Shown: positions 38,813 to 47,489 of the stretch, one piece after another | How the letters are laid out: the number at the start of each line of letters is the position of its first letter | Numbering within the stretch: the stretch's first letter is position 1 | Origin: Paenibacillus_D tarimensis_A | GTDB lineage: Bacteria; Bacillota; Bacilli; Paenibacillales; Paenibacillaceae | Direction: 5' to 3' | Assembly (NCBI GenBank): GCA_041281825.1 | Contig: CP166298.1 | Span: 5,890,001-5,954,000 of the forward strand | Length of the DNA: 64,000 bases | Notes under the pieces: generated by a model | Database searches by the model: none | What the model saw: the letters and a program-made list of their open reading frames with translations, nothing else | Told to the model about the DNA's origin: nothing | Position numbers and translations under genes: made by a program

Positions 38813-40066
38813 CTATTCACTCTCCCGCCAAACATCTGCGCCAAGGCGCCTTAAATTGTCCACGAGAAAGTCATAGCCCCGGTCGATGTACTCAACGCCT
38901 GAAATTTCCGTTATACCGTCTTCAACGGTCAGGCCGGCAACCATGAGTGCCGCTCCCGCACGCAAATCGGACGCGCGAACCTTGGCAGCGTTGAGACTGC
39001 CGCCTTCAATAATCGCCGAACGGCCCTCCACCCGGATATTCGCACCCATGCGAGTGAGCTCCGGAACATGTTTAAAACGGTTGCTGTATACGTAATCCGA
39101 AAGAATGCTGACACCGTTTGCCTGTGTGAGCAAACTCGTCATCGGGGATTGGAGATCGGTAGCGAAGCCGGGATAGACAAGCGCCTTGACATCGACGGAT
39201 TCATAAGTCTGCTGCCCCACGATCCGAATCGATTCATCCATTTCATAGACATGAACGCCCATCTCTTGCAGCTTGGCGGTCAGCGCTTCCATATGCTTCG
39301 GAATGACATTATCAATGAGTACGTCTCCGCGGGTTGCCGCTGAAGCGATCATGTATGTGCCCGCTTGAATCCTATCCGGGATGATGGAATGCCGGCAGCC
39401 GTTCAGACGGTCCACCCCTTCAATCCGGATTGTTTCCGTGCCCGCGCCCTTTATCCTGGCGCCCATAGCGTTTAAAAGAGTTGCTACATCTATAATTTCA
39501 GGCTCTTTTGCCGCGTTTTCGATGATTGTGAATCCTTTGGCCCGCGAAGCGGCCAACATAATGTTAATCGTTGCTCCGACACTGACAATATCCAGATAAA
39601 TCTTTGCCCCGCGCAATTCTTTCGCGGTAATTCGAATCGAACCGTGATCGTTGGTCACTTTCGCTCCCAATGCTTCAAAGCCTTTGATATGCTGGTCAAT
39701 CGGCCTGGGTTCAAAGTTACACCCGCCGGGCATGCCGATAACGGCTTCGCCAAACCGGCCCAAGAGCGCTCCCATTAAATAATAGGAAGCCCGAAGCAGC
39801 TTGACCTTTCCGTTGGGCATCGGGATCGACTGCATCGCGGACGGATCGATACGGATCGAATCCCCATTCCATGATACCTTCCCGCCCAGTTGCTCCAATA
39901 ACTCACAGTAGACAGCCACATCGCTTAGCTGCGGCAAATTGTCAAGCACAACCTCCGACTCAGCAAGCAATGAAGCCGGCAATAAAGCAACCGCGCTGTT
40001 CTTTGCTCCGCTGATCTGAACGGTTCCCCGCAGCGGACGCCCGCCGCGTATCATTAATTTGTCCAT
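38813..40066 (-). CDS. murA: UDP-N-acetylglucosamine 1-carboxyvinyltransferase (MurA/MurZ)
   Basis: The 417-residue enzyme transfers enolpyruvate to UDP-GlcNAc, the first committed step of peptidoglycan synthesis and the fosfomycin target. The catalytic Cys is at about 116 in MPGGCNFEPRPIDQH, and the KNSAVALLPASLLA loop is present near the start. Position upstream of rho and downstream of fba corresponds to the second Bacillus paralogue (murAB/murZ). The ATG at 40066 is 12 nt from AGGGGG; a TTG at 40090 is an alternative without a site. Confidence 0.94.
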   Translation of the reverse strand: MDKLMIRGGRPLRGTVQISGAKNSAVALLPASLLAESEVVLDNLPQLSDVAVYCELLEQLGGKVSWNGDSIRIDPSAMQSIPMPNGKVKLLRASYYLMGALLGRFGEAVIGMPGGCNFEPRPIDQHIKGFEALGAKVTNDHGSIRITAKELRGAKIYLDIVSVGATINIMLAASRAKGFTIIENAAKEPEIIDVATLLNAMGARIKGAGTETIRIEGVDRLNGCRHSIIPDRIQAGTYMIASAATRGDVLIDNVIPKHMEALTAKLQEMGVHVYEMDESIRIVGQQTYESVDVKALVYPGFATDLQSPMTSLLTQANGVSILSDYVYSNRFKHVPELTRMGANIRVEGRSAIIEGGSLNAAKVRASDLRAGAALMVAGLTVEDGITEISGVEYIDRGYDFLVDNLRRLGADVWRESE

Positions 40067-40094
40067 GTATACGCTAGTCCCCCTACTCAAGCGT

Positions 40095-40185
40095 AAACGG
40101 CTGTCGCCGTCCTCTGGCGAGACAGTAACGTTTCGCGTAGAAATATAAGCTCGTATAAGAGTGAAACTTATACAATCTTATATTT
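40095..40185. repeat. Structured intergenic repeat, copy A
   Basis: The left half pairs AAACG with CGTTT and CTGTC with GACAG. The right half has an arm ATATAAG, GTATAAG against CTTATAC, CTTATAT around the loop AGTGAAA. A second copy with most bases identical lies at 62328-62423. It sits between fba and murA and is not coding. Confidence 0.85.
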
Positions 40186-40199
40186 GGAAGAAAACAAAC

Positions 40200-40228
40200 G
40201 AAAATCCGCCTCCCAGAGGCTGTAATCC
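40200..40228 (-). terminator. Candidate fba terminator
   Basis: GCCTC, TGG, GAGGC forms a tight hairpin followed on the minus strand by GGATTTTCGTTTGTTTTC. It lies about 80 nt past the fba stop; a second weaker hairpin (GCCG/CGGC, then CTTTTTT) is closer to the gene. Confidence 0.55.
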
Positions 40229-40308
40229 TGATTTCATCGCTTGCCTTGCCGAAGAAAAAAGTATGTACAACGCCGAGACCGGCAGGCGGATTTCATTTGC
40301 CCCACAAG

Positions 40309-41163
40309 TTACGCTTGGTTGTTGCTGCCGAACAGGCGGATTTTTTCCTGGACCACAGCTTTCATCGCTTCGCGTGCAGGCGTCAAGTATTTGCGCGGAT
40401 CATAAACCGTTGCGTTACCCGCAAGCACCTCTCGAATCGTATTGGTGCATGCAACCTGATTTTCCGTATTTACGTTGATTTTGCCTACGCCGGCTTGGAT
40501 GGATTGACGGATCGCATCATCCGGGACGCCGGAGCCGCCGTGAAGAACAACCGGTACCGGGATGGCATCGGCTACTTTTTGAATGACATCATAGTGAATT
40601 TTCGGTTCGCCCTTATACATGCCGTGAGCCGTACCTACAGCGATAGCCAGGCAATCGACGCCGGTTTCCTCGAAGAAGCGGATCGCCTCGTCCGGCTTAG
40701 CCAGACTTGCATGCTCTTCGTCGACGCTGATGTCATCCTCGACGCCGCCGATTGTGCCAAGCTCGCCCTCAACGGATACGCCCATCGCACGAGCGGCTTT
40801 AACCACTTCTTTCGTTAAAGCGATGTTCTCTTCAAGCGAGTAATGGGAACCGTCGAACATGACCGAGGAGAATCCGGCACGGATACATTTCATTGCAACT
40901 TCAAAGCTGCTTCCGTGGTCGAGGTGAAGCGCGATCGGCAAGCCGGATTTTTTCGCAGCCGCTTCAGCGATCGCAACGGTAAAGTCGATGCCCATATATT
41001 TCAAGGCGCCTTCGCTTACACCAAATATAAACGGGGATTTTTCTTCCATTGCGGCTTCAACAATCGCCTGTGCAAATTCCAGGTTATTCATGTTGAATTG
41101 TCCGACCGCAAATTTGTTTGCTTTTGCTTTAGGCAAAAATTCATTCATCGATACCAATGGCAT
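40309..41163 (-). CDS. fbaA: Class II fructose-bisphosphate aldolase
   Basis: The 284-residue zinc enzyme cleaves fructose-1,6-bisphosphate in glycolysis and works in reverse in gluconeogenesis. Zinc ligands appear in HLDHGSSFE, the GELGTIGGVEDD region, GTAHGMYKGEP and LHGGSGVPD. AGGAGGAAG lies in front of the ATG. The fba-spo0F-pyrG neighbourhood is that of Bacillus. An extended -10 TATAAT lies at 41222-41227. Confidence 0.96.
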   Translation of the reverse strand: MPLVSMNEFLPKAKANKFAVGQFNMNNLEFAQAIVEAAMEEKSPFIFGVSEGALKYMGIDFTVAIAEAAAKKSGLPIALHLDHGSSFEVAMKCIRAGFSSVMFDGSHYSLEENIALTKEVVKAARAMGVSVEGELGTIGGVEDDISVDEEHASLAKPDEAIRFFEETGVDCLAIAVGTAHGMYKGEPKIHYDVIQKVADAIPVPVVLHGGSGVPDDAIRQSIQAGVGKINVNTENQVACTNTIREVLAGNATVYDPRKYLTPAREAMKAVVQEKIRLFGSNNQA

Positions 41164-41221
41164 GGTACTCTTCCTCCTGTACTGTTTGTCTCAAGCCCGT
41201 TCAGACTTGCCATACTGAGTT

Positions 41222-41227
41222 ATTATA
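41222..41227 (-). promoter_or_regulatory. Extended -10 of the fba promoter
   Basis: TGG followed by TATAAT on the minus strand, about 60 nt before the fba start. The -35 is weak. Confidence 0.55.
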
Positions 41228-41324
41228 CCACAACGGTACATGTTTTGGTAAACGCGAAAATAATTTCACCGGTCCATGAGAATAAACTAATTGTTCTAAT
41301 TTTTCACAAAAAAATAGAGGTCCG

Positions 41325-41723
41325 TCAGGACCCCACAGCATAAATATTGTTTGATTCGCCGCCGCGCAGCTGCATATTGACGGCAACCCTCATCTCATCG
41401 ATGTCGAAAGGCTTGGTAAAATGCATCAGTGCTCCGAGATCCGTCGCTTCCTTGATCATGTCGAGCTCGCCGTAAGCAGTCATCATAATGACCTTAATCT
41501 CCCGGTTGATCTCCTTAATGTGCTTTAAGATTTCCAAACCGTCCATGCCCGGTATTTTCATATCCAGCAGCACCAGATCCGGGGATTCCTTGCTTACGAT
41601 TTCAAGCGCAAGTTTTCCGTTGGAAGCTTGAAATGTATGGTATCCTTCACTGCTGAAAACTTCTACAAGGAGCACACGAATGCCGTTCTGATCATCAACA
41701 ATCAATACCTTCTTCTTGTCCAA
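41325..41723 (-). CDS. spo0F: Sporulation phosphorelay response regulator Spo0F
   Basis: The 132-residue single receiver domain takes phosphate from sporulation kinases and passes it to Spo0B. The acidic pocket DD (10-11), the phosphorylated Asp54 in VLLDMKIPG, the Thr in MMTAYG and the Lys in FTKPFD are present; no output domain follows. I chose the TTG at 41723 because TAGGAGGG precedes it; the open frame continues 17 codons further without a site. A sigma-H-type promoter lies just upstream, as in Bacillus. Confidence 0.93.
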   Translation of the reverse strand: MDKKKVLIVDDQNGIRVLLVEVFSSEGYHTFQASNGKLALEIVSKESPDLVLLDMKIPGMDGLEILKHIKEINREIKVIMMTAYGELDMIKEATDLGALMHFTKPFDIDEMRVAVNMQLRGGESNNIYAVGS

Positions 41724-41784
41724 CTTAAACCCTCCTACAGTGAGCGACGCCTGCGATTTGGTCAACTCTTCCATATTCGTTAAT

Positions 41785-41814
41785 ATATTCGCGAGGCCGT
41801 CTTCATTATCCTGC
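41785..41814 (-). promoter_or_regulatory. Sigma-H-type promoter of spo0F
   Basis: GCAGGATAA, 12 nt and CGCGAATAT on the minus strand fit the sigma-H pattern (RnAGGAwww, 11-12 nt, RnnGAATww) with one mismatch at the first -10 position. Bacillus spo0F is known to be under sigma-H control. Confidence 0.65.
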
Positions 41815-41852
41815 TCACAGCTGGAAAAAAAGTAAAAGCTTCCTTAAAGGTG

Positions 41853-43460
41853 CTATAATTCTTCGGAATATTTCAATGCAGCCTTTACAAAATCACGGAA
41901 CAACGGCTGCGGACGGTTCGGGCGGGACGTGAATTCCGGATGGAATTGTACCGCCAGAAACCACGGATGCCCTTCCATTTCGACCATTTCGACCAGTCTG
42001 CCGTCCGGTGATGTGCCGGAAATGCGCAGACCGGCCTTTTCGATCCGTTCACGGTGTTCATTATTGAACTCATAGCGGTGGCGATGGCGTTCATAGACAA
42101 GCTCATCCCCATACGCTTGCCAAGCGAGCGAGCGTTCCCCCACCTTGCAAGGATACAGTCCAAGACGCATCGTTCCGCCCAGATTCTCGATATCCTTCTG
42201 CTCCGGAAGCAGGTCAATAACCGGAAACGGAGTGGAAGGATCGATCTCCGAGCTGTTCGCGCCGTCCATCCCCGCCACGTTGCGCGCATACTCAATGACT
42301 GCGACCTGCATGCCGAGACAGATGCCGAAGAACGGCACCTTCCGCTCCCGGGCATGCCGGATGGCCACGATCTTGCCTTCAATGCCCCGGTCCCCAAAGC
42401 CGCCCGGTACGAGAATCCCATGCACGCCGTGAAGCTTTTCCTCTACATTCCGTTCATTGACCTCTTCCGCATTGACCCAGCGCAGCTTCACTTCGGCATC
42501 GGCATCGATGCCTGCGTGGCCAAGCGATTCGACAATGCTGAGGTAGGCATCATGCAATGCGACATATTTACCGACAATGGCAATTTCAGTTGTTTTGCTC
42601 AAGGACTTCACTCGTTTGACAAGCTGCTCCCATTCGGTCATGTCCGGCTTGTCCGTCGTCAGCTTCAGGTGGTTGACTACGATGTCGTCAAGCCCTTCCT
42701 CTCGCAGATTTAGAGGAACCTCGTACAGCGTCGCCGCGTCGCGGCACTCGACGACCGCATTCGCATCGATATCGCAGAACAAGGCGATTTTACGTTTCAA
42801 ATCTTCCGAGAGCGGGTATTCCGTCCGGCAAACGATCATGTTCGGCTGAATGCCGATGCTGCGGAGCTCCTTCACACTGTGCTGCGTCGGTTTCGTCTTT
42901 ACTTCCCCGGCCGCTCGAATATAAGGGATGAGCGTGACGTGGATATACATGACATTTTCCCGCCCGATGTCGCTCTTGATCTGGCGAATCGCTTCGAGAA
43001 ACGGCAGACTTTCGATGTCGCCGACCGTACCTCCGATTTCAGTGATGACGACATCGGAACCGGCTTCCTTCCCCGCGCGGAACACGCGCTCCTTAATCTC
43101 GTTCGTAATATGAGGGATAACCTGAACCGTGCCGCCCAAATATTCTCCCCGGCGTTCTTTCGTAATAACGGAGGAGTATACTTTTCCGGTGGTGACATTG
43201 CTGTTCTTGGAGAGATTGATGTCGATAAACCGTTCATAATGACCCAAGTCGAGGTCCGTCTCCGCGCCGTCGTCGGTAACGAACACTTCCCCGTGCTGGT
43301 AAGGACTCATTGTACCGGGGTCGACGTTGAGATACGGATCGAATTTTTGGATCGTTACTTTAAGACCTCTGTTCTTCAGCAGCCTGCCGAGCGACGCTGC
43401 CGTAATTCCTTTTCCGAGCGATGATACGACGCCGCCTGTTACGAAAATGTATTTTGTCAC
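41853..43460 (-). CDS. pyrG: CTP synthase
   Basis: The 535-residue enzyme aminates UTP to CTP with glutamine. The N-terminal synthase domain starts TKYIFVTGGVVSSLGKGITAA, and the C-terminal class I amidotransferase has the nucleophile elbow GICLGMQ and the FHPEF His/Glu pair. The start is GTG at 43460 with GGAGGG 10 nt upstream, giving the Bacillus length. The 157-nt leader fits control of CTP synthesis by reiterative transcription and attenuation. Confidence 0.96.
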   Translation of the reverse strand: MTKYIFVTGGVVSSLGKGITAASLGRLLKNRGLKVTIQKFDPYLNVDPGTMSPYQHGEVFVTDDGAETDLDLGHYERFIDINLSKNSNVTTGKVYSSVITKERRGEYLGGTVQVIPHITNEIKERVFRAGKEAGSDVVITEIGGTVGDIESLPFLEAIRQIKSDIGRENVMYIHVTLIPYIRAAGEVKTKPTQHSVKELRSIGIQPNMIVCRTEYPLSEDLKRKIALFCDIDANAVVECRDAATLYEVPLNLREEGLDDIVVNHLKLTTDKPDMTEWEQLVKRVKSLSKTTEIAIVGKYVALHDAYLSIVESLGHAGIDADAEVKLRWVNAEEVNERNVEEKLHGVHGILVPGGFGDRGIEGKIVAIRHARERKVPFFGICLGMQVAVIEYARNVAGMDGANSSEIDPSTPFPVIDLLPEQKDIENLGGTMRLGLYPCKVGERSLAWQAYGDELVYERHRHRYEFNNEHRERIEKAGLRISGTSPDGRLVEMVEMEGHPWFLAVQFHPEFTSRPNRPQPLFRDFVKAALKYSEEL

Positions 43461-43539
43461 TGTGATGATACCCTCCAAGCATTATGGTTAAAGTTAGGTT
43501 TGCCCAATTCATTGCAAAACATGGGATGCGTATAAATTC

Positions 43540-43577
43540 AAACAAAAAAAGTGACACCCGCAGCCACGGGGCACTTT
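43540..43577 (-). terminator. pyrG leader attenuator
   Basis: AAAAGTG/CACTTTT and CCCG/CGGG form a hairpin followed by a run of seven T on the minus strand. It lies downstream of the pyrG promoter, between it and the gene, so it is an attenuator rather than simply the rpoE terminator. Its 5' arm contains GCCCCG, which could pair with a G-rich transcript start. Confidence 0.8.
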
Positions 43578-43613
43578 TCATCCAACATATATAAAGATTG
43601 TGCAAATTCTATA

Positions 43614-43653
43614 GCCCATGCAATAGTTTACTCTGCCCGTACAGGACTGTCAA
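43614..43653 (-). promoter_or_regulatory. pyrG promoter with GGGC transcription start
   Basis: TTGACA, 17 nt and TAAACT on the minus strand (43625-43653), then 7 nt and GGGC (43617-43614) at the expected start site. Bacillus pyrG transcripts also begin with GGGC. Confidence 0.85.
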
Positions 43654-43669
43654 GGCTTGAATATAGGCA

Positions 43670-44251
43670 TTATTTATCCTCGTCGCCCTCATCGTCCGCG
43701 TCGAAATCGTCATCGGAATCATCGTCGTCACTATCGGAATCGTCAGGGTCTTCATCTTCGGTCTCTTCATTCATTTCTTCGTCATCAAGAGCAACTTCCT
43801 CATCGACTTCGGCTTCTTCATCGCCCTCTTCGAACAGATCCTCGGAATCCTCATCGAACAAATCGTAATCCTCGTCATCCGCTACATATGTATCCTCTTC
43901 ATCTTCTGCGAACAGATCTTCATCATCGTCATCGTCATCATTAATAATACGCGGACGCTTGGCATTGCCGACCGGATCCTCCGAACGTTCAACCGGATAC
44001 CAGCGCTTGAGTCCCCACATATTGCTTCCAACGCAAGCGAATCGGCCGTCAATATTGATTTCCGTATAGACCTGGGCGATGACCTGGTCAATCTCTTCCT
44101 GCGACAATCCGCGAATTTTAGCAATTTCCATCATCAGATCCCGGTAATAAAACGGTGTATTCGCGGACTTCAGCACTTCGAATGCGAGATCGACCATCGG
44201 CATTTCCTTTATCCGCTCCGGATCAAGCTTTAACGTGTACTCACTGCTCAC
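43670..44251 (-). CDS. rpoE: RNA polymerase delta subunit
   Basis: The 193-residue protein has a folded N-terminal HARE-type domain (about 1-90) and a disordered, strongly acidic tail made almost only of Asp and Glu. Delta helps recycle RNA polymerase and sharpens the response to initiating nucleotides in Gram-positive bacteria. The GTG at 44251 lies 9 nt after AGAGGAA; a GTG three codons earlier touches that site. The position before pyrG matches Bacillus. Confidence 0.93.
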   Translation of the reverse strand: MSSEYTLKLDPERIKEMPMVDLAFEVLKSANTPFYYRDLMMEIAKIRGLSQEEIDQVIAQVYTEINIDGRFACVGSNMWGLKRWYPVERSEDPVGNAKRPRIINDDDDDDEDLFAEDEEDTYVADDEDYDLFDEDSEDLFEEGDEEAEVDEEVALDDEEMNEETEDEDPDDSDSDDDDSDDDFDADDEGDEDK

Positions 44252-44585
44252 AACAATCACTTCCTCTCACGCAAATATATGCTGACCTTCCTTATTTCTG
44301 TCCATTATCAAACTATAGTAAAACCTATTTCAGACAAAAAAGCAAGCGCCCAAGTGAAAAGGACGACACCAGACCAGTCCGACTTCCGGGAGGCCTGTCC
44401 CGTTCCAGTGAAAAAGCGAAGGACGCGCCTCCGCTTCGACTGTATCCTTTCCGGAAACTCCGCACAGGACTCTTCCGAAATGGTGAGCGTCCTTTCCGGG
44501 ACCCTCACTTCATCCTATGTCCGAGAATGGTTTTTGACACGGCCTGACGCCTAATTCTGAAAAAAAGGTCTATTGCTCATACAGC
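44252..44585. other. Divergent intergenic gap between rpoE and the subtilase gene
   Basis: I see no gene or clear terminator in these 334 nt. An A/T-rich part near 44300-44340 probably holds the rpoE promoter, but I could not settle on a convincing -35/-10 pair. Confidence 0.4.
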
Positions 44586-45776
44586 TTGGAACGGTTGTTC
44601 ATAGAATACTTCAGCATGGTCCGTCGGGAGGGGAAGCCAAAGTTGGACACCACCGCTTTTCTCCGTTGGTTGCAAAGTATGACAGCCGATCCGGGCAGCA
44701 TGGCCAGAAAGCGTATTATTCGCTTCCAGAGTCGGAACGATTACAGGAAATTTGTTGCCGGGTGGTCGGAAATTGCGAAGTCGCATCCTCTAAAGCGAGC
44801 GGTGAGACAAATGCCGATCATTCACGCGATCTCCTGCCGGATTCCGGACACTCAGCTGCTGCCGGGGCTGGAAAATCGAATTTGTGTCGAGGACGACCGC
44901 CCTGTCAAAGTTCATTCCGTCTTGAAGAAACTGCCTTTTTCAGACAAAGGCATCCCATGGGGCGTGCAGCAAGTCAAAGCCCCTTTCGCCTGGAGCCAGA
45001 CAACCGGTCATCGGATTAAAATCGGTGTGATCGATACCGGAGTTGACTTCAGCCATCCCGATCTCAAACACTCGTTATCGCGTGGAATCAATCTGCTTAA
45101 CCGCAGTATGCTGCCGCATGACGACAACGGTCACGGCACGCACATCGCCGGCACAATTGCAGCCGCCAACCAGCCGCAAGGCATGATCGGCGTTGCTCCG
45201 CGGGCGATTATTCATCCGGTTAAGGCATTCGACCATAACGGAAGCGCTTTTGTATCCGATATTATACTCGGTATCGAATGGTGCATCCGCAACCGGATTC
45301 AAATCATTAATATGAGCTTCGGCATGAAATCGCGAAGCAAATCTTTGCTTACCGCCGTGAGTAACGCCTATCAGGCGGGCGTCGTTATCGTCGCCTCCTC
45401 CGGTAATGACGGCAAACGGAAAACAATCGATTACCCGGCCCGGTATCAGCAGACGATATCCGTTGGCGCGACAACCCGGATGAGGCGGGTCGCCCCCTTC
45501 AGCAACCGCGGCAGCTATATTGATATCTATGCCCCCGGCGACAAGATCATTTCCGCATGGCTGCGGGGAAAATACAATGAAATGAGCGGCACTTCCATGG
45601 CGACCTCGCATGTGAGCGGCGCAATCGCCCTTCTGCTTGCCAGCCGTCCGAATATGCCGCCGTCGGAAATAAAATCGGTCCTGCGGCGTTCGATGCAGCC
45701 CTTACGCGGAGCAAAAACCCGCAAAGCAACAGGAGAACTGGATATTATGAAAATGCTGAAAGCCGCTAACCGTTAG
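44586..45776 (+). CDS. Subtilisin-like serine protease (S8) without a signal peptide
   Basis: The 396-residue protein carries the full catalytic triad: Asp150 (VIDTGVD), His183 (NGHGTHIAG) and Ser337 (SGTSMATSHVSGA), with the oxyanion Asn274 in SSGNDG. Residues about 40-110 resemble a propeptide (inhibitor I9-like). No hydrophobic signal segment is seen, so it may stay in the cell or leave by an unusual route. The start is uncertain: the frame opens with TTG at 44586 after a weak AAGG, and Met11 or Met32 are alternatives. It converges with argS. Confidence 0.85.
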   Translation: MERLFIEYFSMVRREGKPKLDTTAFLRWLQSMTADPGSMARKRIIRFQSRNDYRKFVAGWSEIAKSHPLKRAVRQMPIIHAISCRIPDTQLLPGLENRICVEDDRPVKVHSVLKKLPFSDKGIPWGVQQVKAPFAWSQTTGHRIKIGVIDTGVDFSHPDLKHSLSRGINLLNRSMLPHDDNGHGTHIAGTIAAANQPQGMIGVAPRAIIHPVKAFDHNGSAFVSDIILGIEWCIRNRIQIINMSFGMKSRSKSLLTAVSNAYQAGVVIVASSGNDGKRKTIDYPARYQQTISVGATTRMRRVAPFSNRGSYIDIYAPGDKIISAWLRGKYNEMSGTSMATSHVSGAIALLLASRPNMPPSEIKSVLRRSMQPLRGAKTRKATGELDIMKMLKAANR

Positions 45777-45803
45777 GTCTGCGGCTCTCTCTGCATCACG
45801 GTG

Positions 45804-47489
45804 TTACATACGCTCCGGCGCCGATACCCCCAGCAGCCGAAGCACATTGGCAATAACGGTTCGAACTGCTGCAAGCAGCGCCAAACGGGCCAGCGTCTGG
45901 TCCGCATCCTCGGTAATGACACGCTCCGCTTTATAATAACTGTGGAATTGGGAAGCCAATTCGTACACATAACGGACCAAACGATGAGGCGCGTATTGCT
46001 CCGCGGCTTCATTCACCTCCTGCGGCAGCTCGCCGAGCTTACGCAGCAGGTCGAACTCGGCTTCAGTCTGGAGCTTGCCGAACTGCGTCTTATCCAGTTC
46101 CCGGGCCTCGATGCCTTGCTCCGCCGCCTGCCTGAATATGCTGCAAATCCGCGCGTGGGCATACTGCACGTAAAATACAGGGTTTTCATTCGAAGTGGAA
46201 ATCGCCAGATCCATATCGAAGTCCAGATGCGAGTCCATGCTTCTCATCGTAAAGAAATACCGGATCGCGTCGACGCCGACTTCATCCATCAAATCTTCCA
46301 TCGTGACCGCCTTGCCGGTCCGTTTGGACATTTTCATCTTCTCGCCGTTCTGGTACAGGCTGACCATCTGGGCGATGAGTACGACCAATTTGTCCGGATC
46401 GTTGCCGAGTGCCGCCATGGCCGCTTTGACCCGGGGAATATAACCGTGATGATCGGCGCCCCAAATGTTGAGCATCCGGTCAAAACCGCGCCCGAACTTA
46501 TCGCGATGGTATGCAATATCCGGCGTCAGATAGGTATAGGTACCGTCGTTCTTCACAAGGACGCGGTTTTTGTCGTCGCCGTACGGCATGGTCGAGAGCC
46601 AGGTTGCCCCTTCTTCTTCAAAAACCTGTCCCCGCTCTCGCAGCGCTTCGAGCGCCTGCTCCACCTGCCCGTTTTCATAAAGCGAGGTTTCGCTGAACCA
46701 GACGTCAAAGCCGACCCGGAACCTGGCGAGATCGCGCTTGATTTTGTCCAGCTCCCGCTCCAGTCCGAATTGACGGAAGAACGCAAACCGCTCCTGCTCC
46801 GGCAGCGACAGCAGCCGGTCGCCCTCCTGCTCCTGAAGCTGCTTCGCAAACCCGACAATATCTTCACCGTAATAGCCGTCCTCCGGCATTTCCGCGTCCA
46901 GACCGAGCGCCTGCTTATAGCGCGCTTCAATCGACCTTGCCAGATTGGCCACCTGATTGCCGGCGTCGTTAATATAATATTCCCGAGTGACATTATAACC
47001 TGCGAAATCAAGCAGATTGCACAGGGCATCGCCGACTGCAGCTCCGCGCGCATGGCCAAGATGAAGGCTGCCGGTCGGATTGGCGCTGACGAATTCCACC
47101 TGCACGCGCTGCCCGCCGCCAGCAGCGGTACGCCCGTAATCATCTCCGGCATTCAGCACTTCGGCAATGACAGGATACAGATAGCTCTTGTCGAGCCTGA
47201 AATTGATAAAGCCGGGGCCGGCAATTTCCGCCGAGACGACGGATGCTTTGTCTTTATCTAGATTCGCAAGAATCGCTTCCGCGATTTGCCGCGGGTTCCG
47301 CTTGGCCAGCTTCGTCAGCTGCATCGCCGCATTAGTCGCAAGATCGCCGTGGGCTTTTTCCTTCGGCACCTCAAGCACGAATGCCGGCAGCGACTCCGGC
47401 TCGACCAATCCCGCCTTGACCACGGCATCCCCAATCGCCTCTTTCAATCTCGCATGAAGATTCTCCAGTACATGTTCTTGTTTGTTCAC
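45804..47489 (-). CDS. argS: Arginyl-tRNA synthetase
   Basis: The 561-residue class I synthetase charges tRNA-Arg. It has the N-terminal additional domain, the HIGH-type motif (SANPTGSLHLGHARG), the KMSKS-type motif (KMSKRTGKAV) and the DALR anticodon-binding domain at the C-terminus. The start is GTG at 47489, immediately after the ywiB stop, with GGAGGT about 10 nt upstream. The ywiB-argS pair is conserved in Bacillus. Confidence 0.95.
   Translation of the reverse strand: MNKQEHVLENLHARLKEAIGDAVVKAGLVEPESLPAFVLEVPKEKAHGDLATNAAMQLTKLAKRNPRQIAEAILANLDKDKASVVSAEIAGPGFINFRLDKSYLYPVIAEVLNAGDDYGRTAAGGGQRVQVEFVSANPTGSLHLGHARGAAVGDALCNLLDFAGYNVTREYYINDAGNQVANLARSIEARYKQALGLDAEMPEDGYYGEDIVGFAKQLQEQEGDRLLSLPEQERFAFFRQFGLERELDKIKRDLARFRVGFDVWFSETSLYENGQVEQALEALRERGQVFEEEGATWLSTMPYGDDKNRVLVKNDGTYTYLTPDIAYHRDKFGRGFDRMLNIWGADHHGYIPRVKAAMAALGNDPDKLVVLIAQMVSLYQNGEKMKMSKRTGKAVTMEDLMDEVGVDAIRYFFTMRSMDSHLDFDMDLAISTSNENPVFYVQYAHARICSIFRQAAEQGIEARELDKTQFGKLQTEAEFDLLRKLGELPQEVNEAAEQYAPHRLVRYVYELASQFHSYYKAERVITEDADQTLARLALLAAVRTVIANVLRLLGVSAPERM

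Noticed and set aside
43657..43944. His/Arg-rich plus-strand frame
   Set aside because: It is the mirror of the Asp/Glu-coding tail of rpoE, not a real low-complexity protein.
45801..47261. A 486-codon plus-strand frame
   Set aside because: It is antisense to argS, whose motifs on the minus strand are complete; long shadows are common in this base composition.
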